In this document: positions 46,511 to 57,434 of the stretch, piece by piece
Layout of the letters: each line of letters starts with the position of its first letter
How positions within the stretch are numbered: the stretch's first letter is position 1
Source of the DNA: Platanthera guangdongensis
Taxonomy: Eukaryota; Streptophyta; Magnoliopsida; Asparagales; Orchidaceae
Reading direction: 5' to 3'
Assembly: GCA_039583875.1 (NCBI GenBank)
Contig: CM077162.1
Span: 162,585,826 to 162,649,825, forward strand
Length of the DNA stretch: 64,000 bases
Notes under the pieces: generated by a model
Databases searched by the model: none
The model's input: only the letters and a program-made list of their open reading frames with translations
What the model was told of the DNA's origin: nothing
Translations under genes and position numbers: made by a program

Positions 46511-48025
46511 TTTGAAGAAGCCATCCTAGACCCTCATTGGATTGAGGCAATGCAAGAAGAGCTGAATCAGTTCAAGAGATGCAAAGTCTGGGAGCTTGCT
46601 CCTAAACCAAAAGACCACAACATAATTGGAACGAAGTGGATCTTTAGGAACAAGATGGATGAACATGGAGTGATTATTAAGAACAAAGCAAGACTGATTG
46701 CCAAGGGATATAGGCAGGAAGAAGGTATTGACTTTGATCAAACCTTTGCTCCAGTAGCCAGACTGGAAGCCATAAGGATGTTCCTGACCTATGCAACCTA
46801 TCAAGGATTTAAAGTATACCAAATGGATGTTAAGTCAGCCTTTCTGAATGGTAATCTGAAGGAAGAGGTCTATGTGGAACAGCCATCAGGTTTTGTTGAT
46901 TCAACTCAACCTAATTATGTCTATAGACTTAGGAAGGCTTTGTATGTGTTAAAACAAGCCCCTAGGGCTTGGTATGAAACCCTGTCTAGTTTCCTCATTG
47001 AGAATAAATTCACAAGGGGGAAAATAGACAAGACTCTATTCCTTATGGAATCCAGAGGCAAGATAATACTAGTCCAAATATATGTTGATGACATCATATT
47101 TGGGTCTACTGAAAGTAGTCTTTGCAAAAAGTTTGCAAAACTTATGCAAGGACAATTTGAGATGAGCAGTATGGGGGAACTTAAGTTCTTCTTGGGTCTC
47201 CAAGTTAGACAGACTGAGAATGGTTGATCCATATGCCAGTCTAAGTTCACCCTAGAATTAATAAGGAAGTATGGTATGAAATCATCCAGTACCATGAAAA
47301 CTCCTATGGGGTCAAGTATGTCTCTTAGCAAAGATGATGCATGGAAACCTGTAGATGAGACTTTATATAGATGGATAGTTGGATCCCTATTTTATTTGAC
47401 TGCAAGTAGACCAGATATCATGTATGCTACATGTGTCTGTGCTAGGTACCAAGCATGCCCTAAAGAGTCTCATTTGACAGCAGTCAAAAGGATTCTGAGA
47501 TATCTAAAGGGCACTCCTTATCTAGGCCTTTGGTAACCTAGGAATGGAGACTTTGAACTGACAGGTTATTCAGATGCAGATTTCGCAGGCTGCAAGGAAT
47601 ATAGGAAAAGTACAACTGGAACCTGTTAATTCCTAGGTGGAAGACTGATATCATGAAGTTGCAAGAAGCAAACAAGTGTGGCTATCTCCACAGCAGAATC
47701 AGAGTATGTGGCTGCAGGAAGTTACTGTGCTCAACTTCTATGGATACAACATCAGCTAGAAGACTGTGGTATTCAAGTAAGTAGAACACCACTGTTTTGT
47801 GATTATACTAGTGCTATATCTATTGCAAACAATCCTGTTTCCCATAGTAGAACTAAACACATTGAAATAAAATATCATTTTCTAAGGGAACATGTAGAAA
47901 AAGAAGATATTTCACTGGAGTATGTTAATACAGATAATCAACTAGCTGACATGTATACTAAGCCTTTAGAAGAAACCAAATTCAATAGGTTTAAAATTGA
48001 ATTAGGTATGATAAACTTAGAATAA
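46511..48025 (+). pseudogene. C4 reverse transcriptase and RNase H (broken)
   Basis: RT has [45 protein letters not shown] and an intact catalytic [12 protein letters not shown] near 47080. RNase H has YSDADFAGC near 47570 and STAESEYVAAGS near 47690, ending TKPLEETKFNRF. Stops at 47225, 47534, about 47626 and 47654 break one frame; the last two fit CAA-to-TAA and TGG-to-TGA. End is TAA at 48023-48025. Confidence 0.9.
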
Positions 48026-48049
48026 GTTTACAGAAATGGCTAAGTAAAA

Positions 48050-48412
48050 TAGTGTCGTCACACAGAGTAGTCTGTGTCGAGACAGAGAATTGGTGTCGAC
48101 ACATCTTGGAAGTCTGTGTCGACACTTCAGAAAATTAGTATCGACACATACAGGGTAGGTGTCGACACATCCAAGATGGTGTCGACACTTAGACTTTATG
48201 CAGAATTAGTGAAGTAAAGTCTCGACTAAGTGTCGAGCTAAGCCGTGTCGACATATAAACAAGTGTCGACATATATATTCTGTCGACTATACTTGTGTCG
48301 ACACATAGTTGTCGAGACATTATAAGTCTGTGTCGACACTTTTCAACAGTGTCAACACAATTTAAGTTTCTTGACGCGCCCTTTCATCTTCAATCCTAGA
48401 AAGGTATAAATA
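48050..48412 (+). promoter_or_regulatory. C4 internal promoter: GTGTCGACAC cluster plus TATA box before the extra ORF
   Basis: About 15 copies of GTGTCGACAC and variants lie between the end of pol and TATAAATA at 48405-48412. The ATG of the extra ORF is 99 bp after the TATA box. This repeats the layout of the LTR (same word cluster, then TATA), so it looks like a second copy of the LTR enhancer serving the extra ORF. Confidence 0.65.
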
Positions 48413-48510
48413 GGATTTCGCCATTGTCTGTCGACACGCTCACCAAAGTTTCGAGACCAAACTTGTGTGTTGACACCTCTCTTCTCTCAATTCAAATTCT
48501 TCAAACCCTA

Positions 48511-51369
48511 ATGGCACCCAAGCTCGAAGAGAACGTGAATGAAGGATATGAACTAGTGCGGCATGCGTTTGATGACGCAGAACCAGAGATCAAGGATGTG
48601 GTAACCCTAGTTGCAAACTCAGGGTTAGATTTTCTTGTTTCAGAGCCGACCAAGATATGGAAGAAAGAAGTTCTAGAATTTCTGAATGGAGCAACCCTAG
48701 AAGAATCTGGACTCAAGATAAAGTCAAGGGTTCATGGAGAAAAGGTGAAAATCTCATCTAAGAGTTTGAGAAAGGTACTAAACCTACCAAGGACTAAGGA
48801 AGAAGATGAAGTTTCTGCTTCTAAGACCAGAGAAGCTTTAACATGGTGTGGACTGGATTCCAAGATGAAAATTGGATCAGTATTTAACAGAAAGGGAATG
48901 AACAGCCAAGGCAAATTTCTCTCTGAAATTGTTGGCAAGGTGATCCTGTGCAAGTCTGGAGTACATGACAGGATTTCAGCTTATATGTTCAATCTAATTA
49001 CAAGGTTAATCTTCCAGGTACATACTGATTGGTCTGTAGTAGTGTTTGAGAAGATTAAGGAGAGCCTGAAGAAACATAATTTGGGTAGGATACTAAGTCT
49101 TTACTTGGCTGGTAGTATACCAGAAGTAATGAGCCAAGCTGCTGGATCTAAAATCAACCACATGAGGAAGATGGACATGAGAATCTTCTCTAGATGGGAT
49201 AGGGTCTTGACCAAGGAAATGCCAACTCCCGAGAAGGAAACCCCACTAAAGAAGAAGAAGAAGACAACCCCAGTGGCTCAAGATTCCTCTAGTAGCTCTG
49301 AAGAGCAAGTTGTGTTTACCCCAGATGATGAATAAGAAACTGGAACTACTGGAAAGTCTCCAGCTGGACAAGATGATGCAGAGAGGCAGGGGGAGCTGCC
49401 ACAAGCTAGCCCAGTACACCAGGATTCCATCCAGGGGGAGTCTCTACTAGTGGAAGAGCCAACTCCACTAGAAAGTGAACAAGCAACCCACACCATACTT
49501 GAGGTAATCACTGACATCAATAAATTAAACTTCCCTATTAAGGATGATGTTTTGTCTGATTCATTACATAATGTTAATCAGCAAACTCAAACACATAGCC
49601 AACCCCAAGATGTTGTCATGGAGGACACATCTGTTGCAGATCAAGTGAAACCAAATCAAGTAATTGATGAGATAAGAGAATCTCCACCACAACCTCAACA
49701 AGAGTTTACTTTGGAAGAACTATTCCCTGATCTACTCCAAACAGACTTTGAGAAGGAAAGTGCTACTGCTGAGGGGGAGAAGGCCCAAGTTGAGGGGGAG
49801 AAAGTGGAGATTCTAGAAGAAACTGCAAGCAAAGAGACTGAAAAGCCTAAGAATGCTGAGGAATTACCTAGGAAGGATTTGCCTCCAAGCCCTAAGGACA
49901 GGGTTGATATAGCTAGTACATCTGCATCTGAAGATGAAGAGGCTGCCAGAGCCAAAAAGAGGAAATTCCAAGTATTTAAGAGAAGGCGCCAAACTTATAA
50001 AAAGGCTTTACAAACCATTTCACAACAGCCTACCCCACAGCCTGCACCATCAACAGATTTCAGTTCTTTGATGGTTGCATTACAGATAAAGCTTGATGAG
50101 CAAAGGCAAGCTCTTGAAAAGTATGTAGATGAAGGGCAAAAATCTCTACAATTTGATCTGGCCCAGGATATTAAGTCCATCAGATTTGAGATGAATCTGA
50201 TAAGAAATAGATGACTGACTGCTTCCACAAGGGAGGGAATGCAGTGGTTTACTTGGCTACACATCAAGAGAAGATAAAAGCTCAAGTGGATGATATTGCA
50301 CTGAATCAAGGATATGTTCTGGAGAACCAACTCAGGATGAATGATAATTTAACTGCTTCACACAATGCAATAGTCACAAAAATGAAGAATATAGCTACTG
50401 GGCAGACTACAACTAATGCTACAGCTAAGGCAGAATTTGATAAAGCACTACAAGAGGGAATAACTGCTGTTACAAATGCTATACAAGACTCTCAAAAAGG
50501 CTATAACTGACAAGCTCCCAAGGTTGAAACCTCTCTTTAAGGATGTAGTAAACTATTTGGATGCCCAAATAAGATTTTAGAAAGATGATCTGAGGGATCA
50601 TATTGTTAGAAAAGTCATAAAGGGGGAGAGGGTGTTAGTCAAAACCAGCTCTGATCATGCAAAATGGATTTCCAATTCCATCAGAGCCACCCTTGGATAT
50701 CCTCCATTGTGTGATGATGACAATGTAGCAGAGTCTGGGATTAATCCTGCTTATCTTGGAGGGGAGCAAGTTGAAGTGGCTCAAGTCATATATCCTCCAC
50801 CAGACTTTGATATGGTACAAGTAGATATACAGTCCATGTATAGCCCACCTGAGGGAAAGCAAAATGTCATCATAGAAAAAGTGGTTCAGCCAGTGCCAGA
50901 GTCTATACTGAAAGAACAAGAAGCCTTGTTGCTGAAGGAACAAGAGACTCAGTTGTCTAAGAAGAGGTTCAGAGAGCAAGCTGAACAAAGACCTGATTTT
51001 GAACAGTGGAGCCCCACTTCAAGGAATATTATTTTGACTGCTTGGAAAGCTGCCAAGGATAATATTCAAGATAAAAACAAGTGGTATTCTGAACTGGAAT
51101 GGAGAAAGCATGAGTCCAGGCAGGAAGCCATTGTGCAATACATAAGAAAGACTAAGATGGGAAAGCTACCTCCTACTGCCCAGGAGCCTAGCAAGTACTT
51201 TCCTAAGCCTTATCATTACTTTGAAAGGCAGAAGATTAAAGCTAAAGAGATAAAGAAGAAGGATCTTAAAAGCAAGAAGCCTGCTGCTGCTGAAGATACT
51301 GAAGCCCCAGTCCAAGCAAAGATACAATCTGGAAAGGGCATAGTGATCAAGGAGGCTGAACAGAAATAG
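48511..51369 (+). pseudogene. C4 extra ORF after pol (env-like/aORF), decayed
   Basis: Start is ATG 48511 (MAPKLEENVNEGYEL) rather than the earlier in-frame TTG, because the TATA box is at 48405. The first 260 residues resemble the 'putative plant transposon protein' domain (ALTWCGLDSKMKIG, FLSEIVGKVILCKSGVHDRIS, GRILSLYLAGSIPE). An acidic linker with repeated GEK.QVEGEKVE, a basic KKRKFQVFKRRRQ near 49955 that could be a nuclear signal, a helical region (LQIKLDEQRQALEKYVDEG) and a Lys-rich tail follow. Breaks: TAA at 49333, frameshifts near 50212 and 50505, TAG near 50578. No signal peptide or membrane segment. Homologous to the C2 extra ORF. Confidence 0.78.
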
Positions 51370-51644
51370 AATAGAATTTATCTTTAGTTTACAGTTGTAA
51401 TCTTTTGATTTTAAACACTCTGTAAACTTTTGTATAATGAATATGATAAAGTTCTTAGAACTATCTGATGTATGTTAATTCTATTACATAATTGTTCTGA
51501 GATATTAGTATATACATGTTTTGTTTTGATGCATGTTTATGTTTTCCCTGATTGTATAATCCTGTTTTACATCATACTGTAATTTTATTATGTATGGTGT
51601 ATATCATTGACTAAGGGTTATGACTTCTCCAAATAGGGGGAGAT
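51370..51644 (+). other. C4 3' untranslated region and polypurine tract
   Basis: AT-rich sequence without an ORF, ending in the purine tract AAATAGGGGGAGAT (51631-51644), which abuts the 3' LTR. Confidence 0.85.
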
Positions 51645-53668
51645 TGTTGGGTACATTGGTTTAAATGTACCTGATTTGAAGAAGACTCACCCTACTCAAT
51701 GATATACATCAAAATGTATTTGATGTGTTTTGAGTTTAGTTGTGCAGGTTAAGTATTTGCAGGGAAAGTTGAAAAGTTTCTAAGTCCATGTGTCGACACC
51801 CAGAAGGGAAGTGTCGACACTTAAGAAGACTTGTGTCGACACCCAGACACGCAGTGTCGACACTTGGAGTAATTGTGTCGACACCAGGGATGCAGAGTCG
51901 GCACCAGACAGAAAGTGTCGACACATACAGGTTGTGTCGACACTCAATGAAGAGAAGTCCAGAGAAGCTGTGTCGATACTTAGAATCAGTGTCGACACCT
52001 AGAGGAACTTCGTCGACATCAGAAAGTGTCGACACTTGGAGGCTGTGTTGACACTCAGCAAATTACAACAGAGTCTAAGTATAAGTGTCGACATAATGAA
52101 TAATGTGTCGACACACAGCAGAAGATTCAACACATGAAGAAAGTGTCGACATAATAAAGAATGTGTCGACACTCAGCAGAAGACTCAATACATGAAGAAA
52201 GTGTCGACACTAGGAGGCTGTGTCGACACTCAACAAAGTTCAACAAATTTTAAGTACAAGTGTCGACACAAAGGAGATGTGTCGACACTCAGCCAAAGTC
52301 TCAACAGAAGAAGAATGTGTCGACACAAGAAGAAGTGTCGACACTCAGCAAGTATCAACACAGAAGGCAAGTGTCGACACCAAGAAGATGTGTCAACACT
52401 GAACAAGTTCAACACAAGAAGATGTGTCGACACAAAGGAGTTGTGTCGACACTTACAAGAATTCAACTAAGTAATGAAGAACAATAAGTTGTGTCGACAC
52501 ACAATATCAGTGTCGACACATGATGAAGAAGCAGTGTCGAGACATAAATTCTACAACACAAGGAGTTGTGTCGACACCTTGAAGGCTAGTGTCGACACTT
52601 AGTCTACTTGTGTAGACACTTGGTCTATAAGTGTTGACACTTAAAGATAGACTGTCTCGACACTTTCAGACAGTTACAGATATTTCAAGAAGTGACTGGA
52701 TGACATGACAGCTGCCATTCCAGCCGGTCTACTACAACTATCAGAGATGTCAGAAAGCTGTTAAAAACCGGATCATCCGGTCACCATGAAGAACACCTAT
52801 ATATAGGCTTATTCTGTCAACAGAAGATGATGATTAATCAGAGGATTCAACACAGATTAACATAAATTAGTTGAAGTGATCAGAAGATTCAAGTAGTTGG
52901 AGAGAGAGAGCTCCTTCGAAGAAGATAACCGTTGGAACCAGGCTGTAAAGAAGGGTTAAGACCTAGTTCTGAATCTTAAGTTGCAGTGATTGAAGATCAG
53001 TTGTAGAGAGTTTCAACCCTATTGTTCTACATTCAAGAAGCGTTGAAGAAAGCCAAGTGAGGTTGATCTCAGCAGAGTTCTTTCAAGAACTCATCAAGAA
53101 CCTATCAACTCTTCTCTCTTATTCAGAGTTGTAGGTATATACTTTGTATTCTAAATTTCTTGTAGGATCCTTAGGGATCTGAGTTGTAAGCCTGTAATTA
53201 TAAAGGCTGAGTGGTAGGGCCTGTGTGCCTGAGTGTAGGAGATCTATTTCTCTGAGTGTAGGCCTGTTGTGGCTGAGTGTAGGCCTTGTGGCTGAGTGTA
53301 GGCCTTGTTGAAGGCTGAGTGTAGGTCTTTGTGAAGACTGAGTTGTAGGGCCTTGGGCCTGAGCTGTAGGAACCTGTTTGGGGTTTTGAGTGTAAGATCT
53401 GAGGATCTGAGGAATTCTGGAGGAGTTTGGCCGAATCTAGTACACTACTAGATATACGAAGGGGGAAAGTGGATGTACCCAAACCTTGGGGAACCACTAT
53501 AAATCTGTGTGTTCACTGTGTGCATGTGTGATTCTGTGATTGCTGATTGATTGCTGTGAAGAAGTAGTTATAACTCTGTGATATAATCTGCAATCTGCCT
53601 AAAAAGTTTAAAAAAGATTTAGTCACCTATTCACCCCCCCTCTAGGTGATTAGGTACAATTTCTTTTA
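51645..53668 (+). repeat. C4 3' LTR
   Basis: Starts TGTTGGGTACATTGG; the end reads TTTCTTTTA, with CA lost relative to the 5' LTR. The palindrome cluster spans 51789-52675 and TATATATA is at 52798-52805. Several words have decayed relative to the 5' LTR (for example TGTGTTGACAC). Confidence 0.95.
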
Positions 53669-53673
53669 GTTTG
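53669..53673. repeat. C4 target site duplication, right copy (GTTTG)
   Basis: Identical to 40674-40678; G3 LTR sequence resumes directly after it. Confidence 0.95.
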
Positions 53674-53875
53674 AGTAATGGACATTCATGCTTATGGTTG
53701 GGTTCTAAATTTGTAAATATTAAATTGTTTCTGCTAGAATGACTCTGTGTAGGACGTTGGTTATTAGTTGGATGGTATTCCATTGAGTAACTTCCCGATC
53801 TGTCTATGGTATATGGCGTAGGGCCCCGACCGGACCTACTGCTATATACTATGCGACAGATAGGGGGTGTTACAA
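53674..53875 (+). repeat. G3 5' LTR, part after C4
   Basis: Continues AGTAATGGACATTCATGC and ends AGGGGGTGTTACA. Matches the last 200 bp of the G3 3' LTR (61623-61819). Confidence 0.93.
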
Positions 53876-54097
53876 TTTGGTATCAGACTACTGGTTTCAG
53901 TGAGGCTTAAATGAATTCGTGGACGAATTCCTTTAAGGGGTGGTGAGCACATGTGTGTGCGTTATTGTTATAACATCAAAAGAATACATGAATGTCCACT
54001 TAGGAATGAAAATACACGTGTTTGGGAACCTGCATGTTCCTATAATTTCTTTTTACAATTTTGTATGGTCGCTTAATGGTGTTTTGTACAAATATAG
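53876..54097 (+). other. G3 leader with primer binding site and acceptor-like site
   Basis: TTTGGTATCAGACTAC directly follows the LTR. The leader ends TTTTGTACAAATATAG, a YAG acceptor-like site placed exactly at the opening of Gag; G2 has the same feature. A GT donor candidate (TGGTGAGC) is at 53941, but joining it to 54098 puts a TGA early in the Gag frame, so the pair is not proven. Confidence 0.6.
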
Positions 54098-55231
54098 GTG
54101 ACCAGAAGTGGTGCAAGGCCGTCAGAATGCCCGGTTTCTAAGACTAGTAATGCACCAAATGATGCTCCTGCAACACCTGCCTCGACTGAAACCATACGAT
54201 TGGTTGCCGAAGCAGTGTTTGCCATGATAAATGTGCAGCCTGCAAGGCAAATGCAGCAGCCCACTCCTACGATGGAGCAGGTACCGCTTCAAAGGGATGA
54301 ACTGAGAAGAGTGAAGCAGGTAGTGGTGGAACCTTTGGTGCCGATGAGAGCAACTGAAAGGCAGCTCAAGCACATTATGAGCTTTAATCCTCCTATGTTC
54401 TTAGGGTTGGGAACCACATCCCAAGCTGAAGAATGGCTCTCCTAAATGAAGAGAGTCTTGACAACGACAGAGACAGAGGTGTATCTATAGCTACATTCCT
54501 GTTGGACGAGGATGCTAGGTGGTGTGAAGGTTTGGAGCTGCATCACTTGAGGGGAAGGCAACTCATGGATGTCTCGATGGAAGGGTTTTCCAGATTTTTC
54601 TTGGCAAGGTACCTCCCTTCGACGCAGAGGATAGCATTGGAGAATGAGTTCCTGAAATTGGTGCAAGGAGAGAGTAGCGTGGATGAGTATCTCCACGAGT
54701 TCACTCGATTGGGTCGGTACGCTAGCTCTACGTTCGCGGATGAGGAGCGCAAAACAAACCGATTCTATGAAGGTTTGAGAGATGACTTGAGGCTACCGCT
54801 CTCGGGGCCTATGACACAGGGCTTCTTGACCCTGGTCAATACGACCCTGTCTTTGGAGAAGGACTTGAAAAATGTGCAAGTAAAGAGAAACTCTGGTGAC
54901 AAGAGGACAGAGTTTAAAGTGCCGGCTAATGCGAAGTATGGGTATCGCAAGTTCAATAAGAAGGCTAGGATTTCGGGTCCAACCCCTTCTTCTGGTGCTT
55001 CTGGGGCGACTACGAGTAGAACCACGAGCACATTCTTTACTTGTGGAAAGCCGGGGCACTTTGCCCGTGACTGCTGGAGCAGACGTCCCAAGTGAGAGAG
55101 GAAGCCTGGAGCAACATATGAAGAGAAGGGCAAGGCGGTGGAGTCAAATGCATTCCATTATGCTCCGGCTCAACCTAGAGTTTTTAATCTTGGCCAGCAG
55201 GAGGCCATTAAGCAAGCGGATGTGGTGACAG
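54098..55231 (+). pseudogene. G3 Gag (broken)
   Basis: The frame opens at GTG right after TAG, as in G2, with no initiating ATG. It shows SFNPPMFLGLGTTSQAEEWLS, then TAA at 54443 (Gln expected), a frameshift near 54470, FLARYLPSTQR, LHEFTRLGRYASSTF and FFTCGKPGHFARDC near 55035-55080, where the first zinc Cys has become Phe. A TGA at 55093 (PK-stop-ERKP) precedes the end GQQEAIKQADVVTG, at the intron border. Confidence 0.85.
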
Positions 55232-55306
55232 GTACGGTTTAAATTTATAGCAAGTTAATTTTTAAATACTTGTTATACGTGTGTTACCTTACCACTGCTT
55301 GTTTAG
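55232..55306 (+). other. Candidate 75-bp GT-AG intron between G3 gag and protease
   Basis: Begins GTACGGTTTAAATTTATAGC and ends CTGCTTGTTTAG. Unspliced reading hits an in-frame TAA within four codons; splicing gives Thr-Gly-Phe-Val-Leu into the protease. Both ends are conserved with G2 (33280-33214), while the middle differs by indels. Confidence 0.65.
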
Positions 55307-55478
55307 GATTTGTTTTGATTTGTGAGAATCTGACGAGAGCACTCTTTGATACGGGAGCTTCACACTCCTTTTTGTTTGAAGGATTCATATCACGCATCAG
55401 AGTACCTTCTTCGATGGCGAAGGACAAACTGGATGTGCTGTTGCCGAATGGGTGTTTGATGCGCGTAGATAGAATCTG
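55307..55478 (+). pseudogene. G3 protease fragment, cut by G4
   Basis: FVLICENLTRALFDTGASHSFL keeps the DTGAS catalytic motif that G2 has lost. The frame ends at GCLMRVDRI where the G4 LTR begins at 55479. The rest of G3 pol is not in the window. Confidence 0.85.
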
Positions 55479-57086
55479 ATGGAGCCGACTTCCCACGACA
55501 TGTGGCCAAGGAGCGTCCTCCCTCTGACGATGATGGTGACCCGGTAGATTTGAATGGAGACGTCGGCCCGCAACACTTTGATGACGACGACAACATGCTT
55601 ACGGATGACCCTTGGAAGCGTCGCCACAATAGCCGTCCGGAGCGCAAGCCCAATTATTATTTATTAATAATATATATTAATAAATAATAATTGAGTAATA
55701 ATATATTTTATTAGTTGTTTTATTTCAAAATTATCATTTTCATTTCATGTTTAATTTCATGTATTATTTGTGACATGGTTATGTTATAAAACCATGGTGT
55801 ATGATTGTGTTTTATTTCATTTTCATGTTGGGCTGCATGTAGCCATTTTCCCTTGATTGTAAAGCCTATATAAATGCATGTACTCCTTTGTTTTTCCCAA
55901 GTGAATAAATGAAAAGAAAACCTAATTTCAAGATTGAAATCCTCCTCCTTCTCTAAGGCAAATTTCGGCCCCCTCTATTCCTCTTCTTCTTTAGCCGCCG
56001 ACCACCCTCCCCCTCCCCCCTCTCTCGGCCTCCCTTCCCCTCCTTCCTCATCTCTACCTTGTCTCCATGCTACCCGAGCCATCTCTTTTCCCCAACCTCC
56101 AAGCCGTCACCTCCACTCTCACAAGTCCGGCTACCACCACCACCCTTCACACACCCGAGCAGCCCCCTCCCTCTAAAACTGAGCAGCTCCTCCTCTCCAT
56201 AACCCGAGCCCCACCACCACCACCCTTCACAAATCCGGCCACCCCACCTCTCACCCGAGGCCCCCTCCTCCTCCTCACCAAATCTGACCCCCACCCTACT
56301 CCCCTTCTAAAAAAAACCTTAAAGATCCTCTACCATATTCATCCCTTATTTACCATATTCAAAATATATCCCCTTCTATAAATTCTCTACCTACCATATT
56401 TGAATTATATCATTCCTCAACTATTTCCGATATCCTACCACCTTTCTCTCTCCTATCTTATTAGGAAATATTATTTCTATATTCAGAAAATTTCGACGGG
56501 ACTTTCCAAATATAACGTGATACGAAGAAGGTGACAAATTTCTCTCCCTCCAGCGTATCTCCGACGGAGCCGTTGAAGAACGATTCGAGTAGAGTGTACC
56601 AGATTCATCAAATCCGGTTGGGTAATGAACATTTCCACCTTTATGTGTTTCTATTCTTTAGATAGATCTTGTGGCATTGGCAAATTGCGTGGCTTGTGTA
56701 ACGCTTGAATTTTCGTGGCTAATTTCTTTTAGTTATTGTCGTGTTTATTTCTTTCGTTCAAGTTCGTGAGGTGTGGCGACCCTCATTTGTATTTTGTTGG
56801 GAGAGAACCACCCTTGCCCGAATCTTTTGTTTTTCGATGGCTTCTCTTTTTGGTACAACACGCTTGATCGAACCGTGTAGGTTCTTTTCGCTTGAGAGGA
56901 CCTCGACATATCGCCTTTGTATTATCTTAAGGGGCCTTGCGAACCCCCCCTGTAATCTTTAATTAGTAACAATATTAATTGTGTCGTTGCTGCGTTAAAT
57001 GCTTGAGTGTGATGTGAGAGTTATCGGTGAACGTCGTGTTAGTTCCGTCGGCCACCCATAACGCTCGAAAGAATGAGCCTACATCA
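55479..57086 (+). repeat. G4 5' LTR
   Basis: TG...CA ends. TATATAAA-type box at about 55868 (GCCTATATAAATGCATG), followed by a Pro-codon-rich, C-rich stretch (55965-56300) that gives spurious ORFs on both strands. First ~510 bp match 59922-60433 at roughly 95 percent by eye. Confidence 0.85.
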
Positions 57087-57434
57087 ATTTGGTATCAGAG
57101 GGAGGTTCACGTCAATTTCTTAATTACCACCCTCCCCCTTTTATTTAGCACATTAACACGCACTTTGTATGCACGTTCAGAGTCAAAATAATAATAAAAA
57201 AAATTTTCTGGTCTGCAAATAGCTGCTTAAATTCCTTATTTTTCAGCAAAAAATCAAAAACAAAATTAATTAATAATCTTCATAGTTTATTCTGCAAGAA
57301 AATCTAATTTATATTAATATTACCCTAGTGGTTAAGCGAGAACAATTACGACAAACCTATTTTAATTGGGTCAGAAGCGTTTCTCATTGTATGTGCACAA
57401 ATTCCGGATCAAGTTTTCTCTCCGGTTATCACAA
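57087..57434 (+). other. G4 leader with primer binding site
   Basis: TTTGGTATCAGAGG begins one base after the LTR. The remainder is AT-rich. The frame used by the long ORF is already open from 57328 but has no ATG before 57435. Confidence 0.7.

Larger units (their letters stand above)
40679..53668 (+). mobile_element. C4: structurally complete copia SIRE-lineage element with extra ORF
   Basis: C4 is 12,990 bp with two 2024-bp LTRs, a GTTTG duplication, an initiator-Met primer site, gag, protease, integrase, RT, RNase H, a palindrome-rich spacer with its own TATA box, a ~950-codon extra ORF and a polypurine tract. It inserted into the 5' LTR of G3. All coding parts carry stops or frameshifts. 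C6 at the right edge is a related but diverged copy. Confidence 0.95.

Noticed and set aside
55934..56381. Pro-rich ORFs in two frames
   Set aside because: C-rich part of the G4 5' LTR; simple composition, no motif.
56640..56962. Possible host exon (73-codon ORF at 56741)
   Set aside because: Lies between the TATA box and the primer site of the G4 LTR, so it is R-U5 sequence.
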